A model generated the notes under the pieces. It was not told the DNA's origin, did not search any database, and was given only the letters and a program-made list of their open reading frames with translations. From assembly GCA_013287095.1 (NCBI GenBank), contig JABDEJ010000099.1, forward strand, positions 1 to 6,445: 6,445 nucleotides of DNA, in the 5' to 3' direction. The translations under genes were made by a program, and so were the position numbers. Origin of the DNA: Bacteroidota bacterium. Lineage in GTDB: Bacteria > Bacteroidota > Bacteroidia > CAILMK01. Positions 1 to 5,572 of this stretch are shown here, piece by piece; position 1 is the stretch's first letter, and each line of letters starts with the position of its first letter.

Positions 1-84
1 AAATTCGTGACCAGTAACAATTCGCATCACCTCTGCCTTGCCATCAGATCCGTGCAGGACAAAAACGATTCCGGGGTGGTCGGC
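1..84 (-). pseudogene. Inverted N-terminal fragment of a PHB depolymerase/LpqC-type esterase
   Basis: Read on the minus strand from about position 84 down to 1, one open frame gives ADHPGIVFVLHGSDG followed by KAEVMRIVTGHEF. This looks like the first beta strand and oxyanion-hole region (hydrophobic strand, then V-L-H-G) of an alpha/beta hydrolase in the esterase/PHB depolymerase family. This segment belongs upstream of the Ser motif that sits on the opposite strand just to the right. The fragment is open at the window edge, so its far end is unseen. The right boundary is approximate: the minus frame stays open further right, but the plus-strand esterase clearly takes over by about 86-92. I read it as the displaced and flipped 5' part of the neighbouring gene, or of a close paralogue. 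An assembly or amplification chimera is equally possible. Confidence 0.6.
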
Positions 85-619
85 CACAAAGGTGTTTGCC
101 ACAGGTATTTCTAATGGCGGACAAATGTGTACCAAACTGGCATTAGAAATACCTCAGTATTTTAAAGGTATTGCTCCTATTGCTGCCAATATGCCTGTCG
201 AAACCAATAATGATTGTTATCAATCAAAACTACCCGTCTCCATGTTGATCATGCATGGAACTGCCGACCCGCTAAACCCTTATAATGGCGGCAAAACTGG
301 ACTGAATGATGGCTACGACAGAGGTGAAGCTGTTTCAACCACCGAAAGTGTTAATTACTGGCTGAAACTGGATGGATGTACCAACAGAGCAGATAGTTCC
401 ATGTATCCTGATGTAAATAAAGATGACAACTCTACAGCATACAACTATACTTATTCAAACCCGCAAACAGGCAAAAAAGTAGTCTTTATCAAAATTGTGA
501 ATGGAGGTCATAACATTCCAAACCCGGGATTTAATTTCTGGCCTAAAATGCTTGGGAATGTTAATAAGGATATAGACAGCCCGCAGATTATTATAGATTT
601 TTTTGAGGGGTTGAAATGA
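38..619 (+). CDS. PHB depolymerase/LpqC-family esterase, 5' end missing
   Basis: This is an alpha/beta-hydrolase esterase of the poly(3-hydroxybutyrate) depolymerase/LpqC family; members hydrolyse ester bonds (polyhydroxyalkanoates, feruloyl or acetyl esters) and are usually exported. Numbering from the TTG at 38, the nucleophile elbow G-I-S-N-G has Ser25, the acid motif GTADPLNPYNGG has Asp77, and NGGHNIPNPG has His158, so the whole catalytic triad is present. Family members usually have 250 or more residues, with a signal peptide and a VLHG oxyanion motif before the Ser motif; both are absent here. The family match starts only at KVFATG (about position 89). The roughly 17 residues before it are the antisense of an esterase N-terminal segment, and an in-frame stop lies at 8-10. 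The TTG at 38 is therefore only the first possible start, not a credible one. The gene is probably non-functional as drawn. The exact substrate cannot be told. Confidence 0.8.
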   Translation: MPSDPCRTKTIPGWSATKVFATGISNGGQMCTKLALEIPQYFKGIAPIAANMPVETNNDCYQSKLPVSMLIMHGTADPLNPYNGGKTGLNDGYDRGEAVSTTESVNYWLKLDGCTNRADSSMYPDVNKDDNSTAYNYTYSNPQTGKKVVFIKIVNGGHNIPNPGFNFWPKMLGNVNKDIDSPQIIIDFFEGLK

Positions 620-642
620 TTTGCGATATCGTCTATTAAGGT

Positions 643-715
643 GGTCGGTGGGGACACCGACCAAGGACAGTAGAGCAGGGATATGATATGTCCAAGGTCG
701 GTGTCCCTACCGACC
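643..715. repeat. REPIN-like pair of inverted hairpins
   Basis: Two hairpins lie head to head in the gap between the convergent esterase and SCO genes. The left one (643-662) is a perfect 8-bp stem, GGTCGGTG/CACCGACC, with loop GGGA. The right one (694-717) is a perfect 9-bp stem, AAGGTCGGT/ACCGACCTT, with a 6-nt loop. The right 20-nt core (696-715), read on the minus strand, matches the left core at 19 of 20 positions, so the arms can also pair with each other into one long stem around a spacer of about 30 nt. Two palindromic units in inverted order is the layout of a REPIN, the non-autonomous element built from REP sequences and mobilised in trans by a REP-associated Y1 transposase. No transposase is in the window. 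It could also act as a bidirectional terminator, but only TTTCT follows the right stem. Confidence 0.75.
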
Positions 716-753
716 TTTCTAATTTGGAAATGCTAACCAAACGATATGTGATT

Positions 754-1422
754 TTAATTCTCTTCCAACAAATCTCTCATATCTGAAATGAGCCGTTCCA
801 CTTCCAGCAATACTGTCCCATTATAAATCCCTCGTATATGCTGATGGGAATCAACCAGAATAAAATGCTCCGTGTGCAGAAATTCCGTAGAATCAATACT
901 AAAACCCGGCTCTTTGTCTGCGAAATATGATTTCCGGGCGAGGCGGTAAATATCATTTTTATTACCTGTTACCAGGTGCCATTGGCTTGATGGAATATTA
1001 TATCTTTCAGCATAGAATTTTAATCTCGGGACACTATCAATATCAGGAGTAACCGAATAAGAAAGAAGCCCTACCCTATTGTCATTTTTAAAAGTATCTG
1101 AGATCATTTTAAAATGTTTGGTGAGTGTTGGACAGATGCCGGGGCAACTCGTGAAAAAGAAATCAGCAACATAAATTTTCCCTGAAAAAGTCTGGTTATT
1201 GACACTTTTACCATCCTGATCTGTAACGTGAAACGGTGCAATTGTATGCAAAGTATCAATTTGCTTTGCATCAGTTAGCCATAGTGGCGTAAAATCGGGC
1301 GTATTGTAATAAGGTAGCCCTTCAACCTTTGGATCTGCTTTTCTTTCGCATGAGAGTAAGAATATACTAATGAAGGCGGTCAGTCCAAAGAGACTGGCAG
1401 CCCTTAACACCCGTAAGCCCAT
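754..1422 (-). CDS. SCO1/SenC-family copper-binding lipoprotein
   Basis: SCO proteins are membrane-anchored thioredoxin-fold proteins that deliver copper to, or keep reduced, the CuA site of cytochrome c oxidase. Numbering from the upstream TTG at 1455, the copper motif is FFFTSCPGICP (Cys104 and Cys108, C-x3-C). The third ligand is most likely His194 in FLHTEHFILVD; His197 is close by. A lipobox LLSC places the lipidated Cys at residue 36. I prefer the ATG at 1422: it gives a compact signal peptide (MGLRVLRAAS, then a hydrophobic run to the Cys), has GGAAGAA a few bases upstream, and avoids running into the last repeat of the preceding gene. Other in-frame starts are ATG 1446 and TTG 1455. 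Even from 1422 it overlaps the upstream gene by 56 nt, which implies translational coupling. It is the last gene of a minus-strand lipoprotein operon. Length and motifs look complete. Confidence 0.9.
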   Translation of the reverse strand: MGLRVLRAASLFGLTAFISIFLLSCERKADPKVEGLPYYNTPDFTPLWLTDAKQIDTLHTIAPFHVTDQDGKSVNNQTFSGKIYVADFFFTSCPGICPTLTKHFKMISDTFKNDNRVGLLSYSVTPDIDSVPRLKFYAERYNIPSSQWHLVTGNKNDIYRLARKSYFADKEPGFSIDSTEFLHTEHFILVDSHQHIRGIYNGTVLLEVERLISDMRDLLEEN

Positions 1423-1942
1423 ATTTTCTTCCGTTTTTGGATTCATAATTTGCAATCACCGTCCCGTCTTCTTTCCACATTCGTTCCATGCCTTCCTCGT
1501 GGCCCTCTTTATAATTGAAATACTGGTAAAGCTGGCCATTATCAAACCAGGTTTTCATATAGCCTTCGTAATGGTCGTCAACCATTTGAGCTTCAAATCG
1601 TTTGTGCCCATCGGGGTACCATTGTCTGTGCGTCCCGGTTTTTCTGCCATCATGGTACCAACGCTCTTCAGAAATTTTGCCATTTTCAAACCACTTTACT
1701 TCCCTACCGTCTTGTTTGCCAATTAAATATGAAGTTGACCACGCAGAATCTCCATTTGGATAAAAGCTATATACATATCCTGAAAATGGCTTATTCTGAT
1801 ATGAAATTGTGTTATTATATGATTTCAAACCTTCCGAAGATGCTTCTACGTGTATATCAGGAACCTTTGTCCAAAAATAGTCGCCGCAGGCACTCCCCGT
1901 ACCTGCGACAACTAAGAGAAGGAGGCGAAAGTTGGTTTTCAA
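1367..1942 (-). CDS. YwqK-type MORN-like repeat lipoprotein
   Basis: The protein has 191 residues. The signal peptide MKTNFRLLLLVVAGTGSAC ends in a lipobox with the lipidated Cys at residue 19. Residues 56-175 form five back-to-back repeats of exactly 24 residues (56-79, 80-103, 104-127, 128-151, 152-175). Each has an aromatic/charged start, then W-[FY]-x-[ND]-G or a variant, and ends in G. This is the MORN-variant repeat of proteins called 'YwqK-family antitoxin'. No toxin partner is present and the protein is predicted to sit in the envelope, so an antitoxin role is not supported. The start is TTG: an in-frame TAA lies two codons upstream, no Met occurs before residue 120, and the signal peptide begins directly after the TTG. 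It starts 18 nt after the YHYH gene and its last 18 codons overlap the SCO gene. The molecular function is unknown; repeats of this kind usually suggest binding to a protein or membrane surface. Confidence 0.85.
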   Translation of the reverse strand: MKTNFRLLLLVVAGTGSACGDYFWTKVPDIHVEASSEGLKSYNNTISYQNKPFSGYVYSFYPNGDSAWSTSYLIGKQDGREVKWFENGKISEERWYHDGRKTGTHRQWYPDGHKRFEAQMVDDHYEGYMKTWFDNGQLYQYFNYKEGHEEGMERMWKEDGTVIANYESKNGRKYGLTGVKGCQSLWTDRLH

Positions 1943-1960
1943 CTTTTAATCTGTTATATA

Positions 1961-2722
1961 TTATTGGCTTACAGTTCCAGCAGTTCCATAAAAACCATCA
2001 CCGTTTAGATAAGGTGCATCGGCAGTAATATGATAATGGTAGATTCCGTTTGGGTAGTCGGCAGTAACTCCAAAATGTCCATGATAAGCATCGAGATCGC
2101 TGGAAGTGAGCGTTTTTCCATTTTCCTGCGGGCCATATACCGGGAAACCATCCAATAAAAATCCCAGAAATGCATCTTCGCCCTTATTTTGAGTGAGCCA
2201 AATCGGTTCTATATGATAATGATACATTCCGCTCTGCTGTGGGTGGCCATCATATTGATCAAAACTATTGATCTCTGGTCCCAGGGCAGCTCCACCTGCA
2301 GCATATTGATTAAAGAAAGGAACACCATTCAGAGAGATTCCTATTGGGCCAAGAGGTGTTGAAGCGTGAGCAGCATCTACGGCAGGATTAACAGGGATTT
2401 TAAACGTAATATTTTGCTGTTCAATAGTATTGGGTGCAGCAGAAAAACTTGAATTAGATCCATTATAGGCTTCATAAAGGGTGCTTGCCCATTGGGTACC
2501 TTTGTAATACACACTTTTATGATCGGGCAGATCAATTGTAGTTATCACGATATAATCACCATCACGGGTGATGCTTTTTGTTCCATAAAACTTCTTAAAT
2601 ATAGCCGGCACGCTATCATTGGCGGTAGTATTGTTATTGCCTGGAGTAGTGTCATTAGGTTTCTTACATGAAACTATGGCCACCATAGCTATTGCTGCAA
2701 AAATTCCAATTCTCTTTTTCAT
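1961..2722 (-). CDS. YHYH-domain lipoprotein
   Basis: The protein has 253 residues and a lipoprotein signal peptide (MKKRIGIFAAIAMVAIVSC, lipidated Cys19), followed by a low-complexity Asn/Thr linker at about 20-37. The rest is a YHYH domain: NGVPFFN at 132-138, a first YHYH at 167-170, LDGFPVYG at 190-197, DAYHGHFG at 211-218 and a second YHYH at 228-231. The family is named for this motif and its biochemical role is not established to my knowledge. The regular H-x-H pairs (168/170, 214/216, 229/231) plus His160 suggest a metal site; that is inference. It is the first gene of the minus-strand set that continues with the YwqK-type lipoprotein and SCO, which makes copper a reasonable guess for the metal. 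The ATG at 2722 is followed at once by a typical n-region, so the start is secure. Confidence 0.9.
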   Translation of the reverse strand: MKKRIGIFAAIAMVAIVSCKKPNDTTPGNNNTTANDSVPAIFKKFYGTKSITRDGDYIVITTIDLPDHKSVYYKGTQWASTLYEAYNGSNSSFSAAPNTIEQQNITFKIPVNPAVDAAHASTPLGPIGISLNGVPFFNQYAAGGAALGPEINSFDQYDGHPQQSGMYHYHIEPIWLTQNKGEDAFLGFLLDGFPVYGPQENGKTLTSSDLDAYHGHFGVTADYPNGIYHYHITADAPYLNGDGFYGTAGTVSQ

Positions 2723-2870
2723 AAACTTGTATTTTATAGGTTCTTTAAGACTATAGACGACCTCTGTTTCAAAATCCTTCGCATTATATGCAAATAATAT
2801 AACAGGCCTAACGAATTATCAATCAAATCTTACGGTAAAATTGCCTCATTGGCGGTAACTTTGCACTTTT
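2723..2870. promoter_or_regulatory. Divergent intergenic region between YHYH gene and tsaB
   Basis: These 148 nt separate two divergently transcribed genes, so they should hold promoters for both. On the plus strand an exact TAnnTTTG box sits close to tsaB (listed separately). On the minus strand, towards the YHYH gene, I found no exact TAnnTTTG; the nearest forms have a 3-nt instead of 2-nt gap. A weak palindrome, TTATAT/ATATAA with a 7-nt loop, lies at 2784-2802. No RNA gene or riboswitch is visible. Confidence 0.5.
2856..2863 (+). promoter_or_regulatory. Bacteroidota -7 box (TAACTTTG) for tsaB
   Basis: TAACTTTG matches the TAnnTTTG -7 element recognised by the Bacteroidota primary sigma factor. 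It ends 7 nt before the tsaB ATG, so transcription would begin at or within a few bases of the start codon, giving a leaderless or very short-leader mRNA. No good TTG element is seen at the usual upstream distance (the TTG at 2841-2843 is too close). No Shine-Dalgarno site lies between the box and the ATG. Confidence 0.5.
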
Positions 2871-3545
2871 ATGAGCGCTAAAATTCTTTGCATAGATACT
2901 TCACTAGAAGTTTGTTCGGTAGCTATTGGTGATTTTTCTGTTGAAGAAAGGGGGCAAAATATTCATTCTTCAAGACTTAATCTTGTGATTGAAGAATTGA
3001 TGAATAAAGCCGGAATGACTCTTCATGATATAGATGCAATTTGTATCGACAAAGGTCCCGGATCTTATACGGGCTTGCGGATTGGCGTTTCTACAGCTAA
3101 AGGATTGTGTTATGCATTGGATAAGCCATTGCTTAGTACAAATACCTTACAAACAATGGCTTACTATTATCAAAGCATATACAAAACAGAGGCCGTTACA
3201 TTGCTCTGCCCAATGATCGATGCCCGGCGGATGGAAGTATATGATGCCCTTTTTGATGCAAACATGAATTTCTTAGAAGAAACAAAAGCGGTCGTAATTG
3301 ATGAAAGTTTTTTAGCCGAACACCTGGCTGAAAACAAAATTATTTTCTTCGGCAATGGTGCCGAAAAATGCAAACAGCTTTTATCAAACAATCAGAATGC
3401 AATTTTCACTGATACAGATATTTACCCATCGTCTAAAGCGATGATCCCTTTGGCTGAAAAGAAGTTTGAAAATAAAGAATTCGAAGATGTATACAGCTTC
3501 GAACCATTTTATCTCAAAGACTTTTATATTGCACCGGGGAAATGA
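2871..3545 (+). CDS. tsaB: tRNA t6A biosynthesis protein TsaB
   Basis: TsaB pairs with TsaD and, together with TsaE, transfers the threonylcarbamoyl group to A37 of ANN-decoding tRNAs in the cytoplasm. TsaB itself is a catalytically inactive ASKHA-fold paralogue of TsaD that serves as its dimer partner. The sequence opens with the first ASKHA strand (ILCIDTSLEVCSVAI, 5-19). It carries the family signature GPGSYTGLR at 62-70 followed by IGVSTAKGL, then MIDARRMEVYDA at about 114-125, and ends with the common YLKDF near the C-terminus. At 224 residues it is the normal bacterial length, and nothing is missing. The ATG at 2871 is favoured by the -7 box just upstream and by MSAKILCIDTS matching the usual N-terminus. 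It is divergent from the lipoprotein operon and followed, in the same direction, by a rhodanese gene after a repeat-rich gap. Confidence 0.95.
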   Translation: MSAKILCIDTSLEVCSVAIGDFSVEERGQNIHSSRLNLVIEELMNKAGMTLHDIDAICIDKGPGSYTGLRIGVSTAKGLCYALDKPLLSTNTLQTMAYYYQSIYKTEAVTLLCPMIDARRMEVYDALFDANMNFLEETKAVVIDESFLAEHLAENKIIFFGNGAEKCKQLLSNNQNAIFTDTDIYPSSKAMIPLAEKKFENKEFEDVYSFEPFYLKDFYIAPGK

Positions 3546-3565
3546 TCAATGATCAATTATCAATG
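3545..3565 (+). repeat. Three 7-nt tandem repeats at the tsaB stop
   Basis: Three head-to-tail units, ATCAATG, ATCAATT and ATCAATG, begin on the last base of the tsaB stop codon. After 15 further bases the larger 8-nt repeat starts. It is non-coding and too short to assign a role. Confidence 0.7.
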
Positions 3566-3580
3566 ACCCATAGTCAAATC

Positions 3581-3628
3581 AACAACTCAACAACTTAACA
3601 ACTCAATAACTTAATAACTTAACAACTT
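3581..3628 (+). repeat. Six 8-nt tandem repeats (AAYAACTY) before the rhodanese gene
   Basis: Six uninterrupted 8-nt units in strict register: AACAACTC, AACAACTT, AACAACTC, AATAACTT, AATAACTT, AACAACTT. All variation is pyrimidine for pyrimidine, at positions 3 and 8. The block ends 5 nt before the rhodanese ATG and lies in a 62-nt run with no G (3574-3635), so a transcript here would be unstructured. No Shine-Dalgarno site is present. The same repeat occurs at 5573-5604 on the other strand. It may be slipped-strand intergenic filler, or an unstructured CA-rich leader that helps ribosome loading. Confidence 0.85.
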
Positions 3629-3633
3629 TTTCC

Positions 3634-4239
3634 ATGCCCCGTCCACTCAATCTCGCAGAATTTGAAAACGAAACCGATATAGGTGCCTTTGCGCTGGATT
3701 TCAGGCCAGGAGCCCAGTTCATTGATGGTTTTGTTCCAGGATCTATTTATATGTCCCATCCGTTTGTTGCTTCGGGCTTGTGCCTTGAAATCATTTCTCA
3801 TGGGGAGACGATAGTTGCCATAACACCTAAAACAAGGGAAGAATCAGCGCTTAAGTCCCTGGAAAAATTAGGATATGAGAATGTAGATGGATGGCTCAAG
3901 GGCGGCTATGAAACATGGCGGGAAAGTGGAAACAAAATTGACCTCATCATCTCTATTGAAGCGGATGAATTGCTAATGGACATGAAATTTGATGACCCAC
4001 AAGTGATTGATATCCGGTCAAAAGAGGCTTATGATGCCCATCATCTTGAAGATGCCGAAAATATCCCTCCTCAAAACCTGCTCTATAACTTAGAGGAATT
4101 GCCGAAAGAAACTACATTTTATATGTATTGTGATGATGGAGAATTATCTACCTCAGTTATATCCATCCTAAAGAGCCATGGCTATCATAATTTCTATCAT
4201 ATCACAGGTGGATATGAGGCCCTGAGGAAGATGATTTAA
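3634..4239 (+). CDS. Free-standing tandem rhodanese-domain protein
   Basis: Rhodanese domains carry sulfane sulfur on a loop cysteine. This 201-residue protein has two. The first (about 15-97) has the fold marks LDFRPGAQF, VPGSIYM and KGGYETW, but its active loop reads ITPKTREES, with no cysteine, so it should be inactive. The second (about 108-200) has VIDIRSKEAYDAHHLEDAENIP and an active loop CDDGELS with Cys166, then the usual ITGGYEAL end. The layout and the linker (IDLIISIEADELLMDMKFDD) resemble, from memory, the C-terminal tandem of MBL-fold persulfide dioxygenase-rhodanese fusions, but there is no metallo-beta-lactamase domain here or next door. No signal peptide is seen, so it is probably cytoplasmic and active in persulfide or sulfide handling. 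The ATG at 3634 follows the 8-nt repeat block closely. It could be co-transcribed with tsaB. Confidence 0.88.
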   Translation: MPRPLNLAEFENETDIGAFALDFRPGAQFIDGFVPGSIYMSHPFVASGLCLEIISHGETIVAITPKTREESALKSLEKLGYENVDGWLKGGYETWRESGNKIDLIISIEADELLMDMKFDDPQVIDIRSKEAYDAHHLEDAENIPPQNLLYNLEELPKETTFYMYCDDGELSTSVISILKSHGYHNFYHITGGYEALRKMI

Positions 4240-4247
4240 AATTTTTC

Positions 4248-5522
4248 CTACGTCTTCTGCTTTTTCTTTTTGGCAGCAGGGAATAGTACGTTATTCAATA
4301 TAAGCCTGTATCCTGGGCTATTGGGGTGTAAATTCAGATCTGTTGGAGGGTTGCCCACAAAATGCTGGTAATCTTCAGGGTCATGGCCACCATAGAAGGT
4401 CCACATACCTTTACCGAACTCTCCATGTATGTATTTTGCTTCGTTTAATCCTTTGTTTTGGCCCATGACCGTTACAGTAGGTTTCACATATTGCAAACGG
4501 AAAGCTGTTGTCTGTCCCATGAATCCTTTAACGATACGAACATGGTCCTGGGTGAGCATGGTGGGTACGGGATCCCATTTTGCAGAATACTCAAAAAGGG
4601 TAAAATAATCGCTTGATTCCGGAATGGATCGGGGAACGGGAACATCTATATTTGATTTAACATAACTATACGGATTTTCATCTACGCTAAAATTCTGAAA
4701 AGCAAATGTCTTTGAAAAATCCAATTTTGAATTGGCATTAGGGTCCGCAGGATCTCCGTCAAATGGTTCGGCACAAATATCAATGCCCTCCGCTGCCAAT
4801 GCAATATCATAAGAATCAGGCGCAGAGCACATGGCAAACATATAACCGCCGCCAACTATAAAATCCCTGATTTTTTGGGCAACTGCAAGTTTCAGTTGAG
4901 AAGGTTTTTGATAACCCCATCGAGCTGCGGTGGCCTGGTCCACTTTAACCACCTTTTGGTACCATGGCGCATTTTGATATTGTGCCCAGAATTTCCCGAA
5001 CTGGCCTGTAAAATCTTCGTGGTGCAGGTGAAGCCAATCATACAATGGTAGTTTCCCCTCCAGCACCTCATCATCATATATCACGTCATAAGGAATTTCA
5101 GCATATTTAAGTACCAGGGTCACAGCATCATCCCATGGCTGATCAACCGGCTTACCGTTTACCAATGGCGAATAAACTGCAATCTTCGGCGCTTTTTCGA
5201 GCTTTACCACATCTTCATTGGTAGAAGGATTTGCTATCTGGTCTTTAACATTATTGTATTGAGCATCAGGCATTATTTCATAAGTAACACCCCTGATATT
5301 ACATTCAGCTTCTATATCAGCCGTCCATGGAATGGCAAAACTACCGCCCCTATAGTTGAGCAGCCAATCGGCCGTTCCTCCTTTGGATAGCACCCAATAG
5401 GTTATACCATAAGCCTTCAAATGGTTTTTTTGCTGGTCGTCCATGGGTATAAATATCTCCACGGCCAAAGCACGAAAACTGATGCAAACCAATATAAAAG
5501 ACAGAAGAACTAATTTTCTCAT
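4248..5522 (-). CDS. Secreted amidotransferase-like protein ('asparagine synthetase B' misnomer family)
   Basis: The protein has 424 residues, with a Sec signal peptide (MRKLVLLSFILVCISFRALA, likely cut after ALA at 20). I recognise it as a conserved Bacteroidota family often labelled asparagine synthetase B. That name does not fit: there is no Cys2 Ntn-glutaminase start, no ATP-pyrophosphatase SGGxDS motif, and the protein is exported. What is visible: the opening IPMDDQQKNHLKAYGITYWVL and LLNYRGGSF (23-62); a sheet segment KIAVYSP with an open-reading middle; YDWLHLHHEDFTGQ (161-174); and FIVGGGYMFAMCSAPDS (221-237), where Cys232 sits in a nucleophile-elbow-like turn of class I amidotransferase/ThuA-type folds. 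HGEFGKGMWTFYGGHDPEDYQH (366-387) adds His380. The C-terminus is Lys-rich. Whether it is an enzyme is unknown. It is downstream of glyQS on the same strand but separated by a repeat block, and converges on the rhodanese gene with 8 nt between stops. Confidence 0.85.
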   Translation of the reverse strand: MRKLVLLSFILVCISFRALAVEIFIPMDDQQKNHLKAYGITYWVLSKGGTADWLLNYRGGSFAIPWTADIEAECNIRGVTYEIMPDAQYNNVKDQIANPSTNEDVVKLEKAPKIAVYSPLVNGKPVDQPWDDAVTLVLKYAEIPYDVIYDDEVLEGKLPLYDWLHLHHEDFTGQFGKFWAQYQNAPWYQKVVKVDQATAARWGYQKPSQLKLAVAQKIRDFIVGGGYMFAMCSAPDSYDIALAAEGIDICAEPFDGDPADPNANSKLDFSKTFAFQNFSVDENPYSYVKSNIDVPVPRSIPESSDYFTLFEYSAKWDPVPTMLTQDHVRIVKGFMGQTTAFRLQYVKPTVTVMGQNKGLNEAKYIHGEFGKGMWTFYGGHDPEDYQHFVGNPPTDLNLHPNSPGYRLILNNVLFPAAKKKKQKT

Positions 5523-5572
5523 ATTAACTATGTCACTCTACACTATTAAGGCAAAAATTGTTCCACATGGAG

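Noticed and set aside
455..664. Minus-strand ORF antisense to the esterase 3' end
   Set aside because: It reads through the esterase codons and the left REPIN-like hairpin and has no recognisable protein features.
1367..1942. Antitoxin of a toxin-antitoxin pair
   Set aside because: The YwqK label comes from the repeat type only; this is a lipoprotein and its neighbours are YHYH and SCO lipoproteins, not toxins.
1729..2028. Plus-strand ORF across the YwqK-type/YHYH junction
   Set aside because: It is antisense to two well-supported genes and shows no family motif.
2784..2802. Palindrome TTATAT/ATATAA as an operator
   Set aside because: Six A/T pairs around a 7-nt loop are expected by chance in an AT-rich gap, and no regulator gene is nearby.
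3581..3628. CRISPR-like regular repeats
   Set aside because: The units are 8 nt and contiguous with no spacers; this is a simple tandem repeat.
4257..4276. Possible terminator hairpin CTGC/GCAG with T-rich loop
   Set aside because: Only 4 bp of stem; the T-rich stretch simply encodes the Lys-rich C-terminus of the secreted protein.
4248..5522. Asparagine synthetase B function
   Set aside because: A Sec signal peptide and absence of the Ntn Cys and the SGGxDS ATP-pyrophosphatase motif rule out that enzyme.
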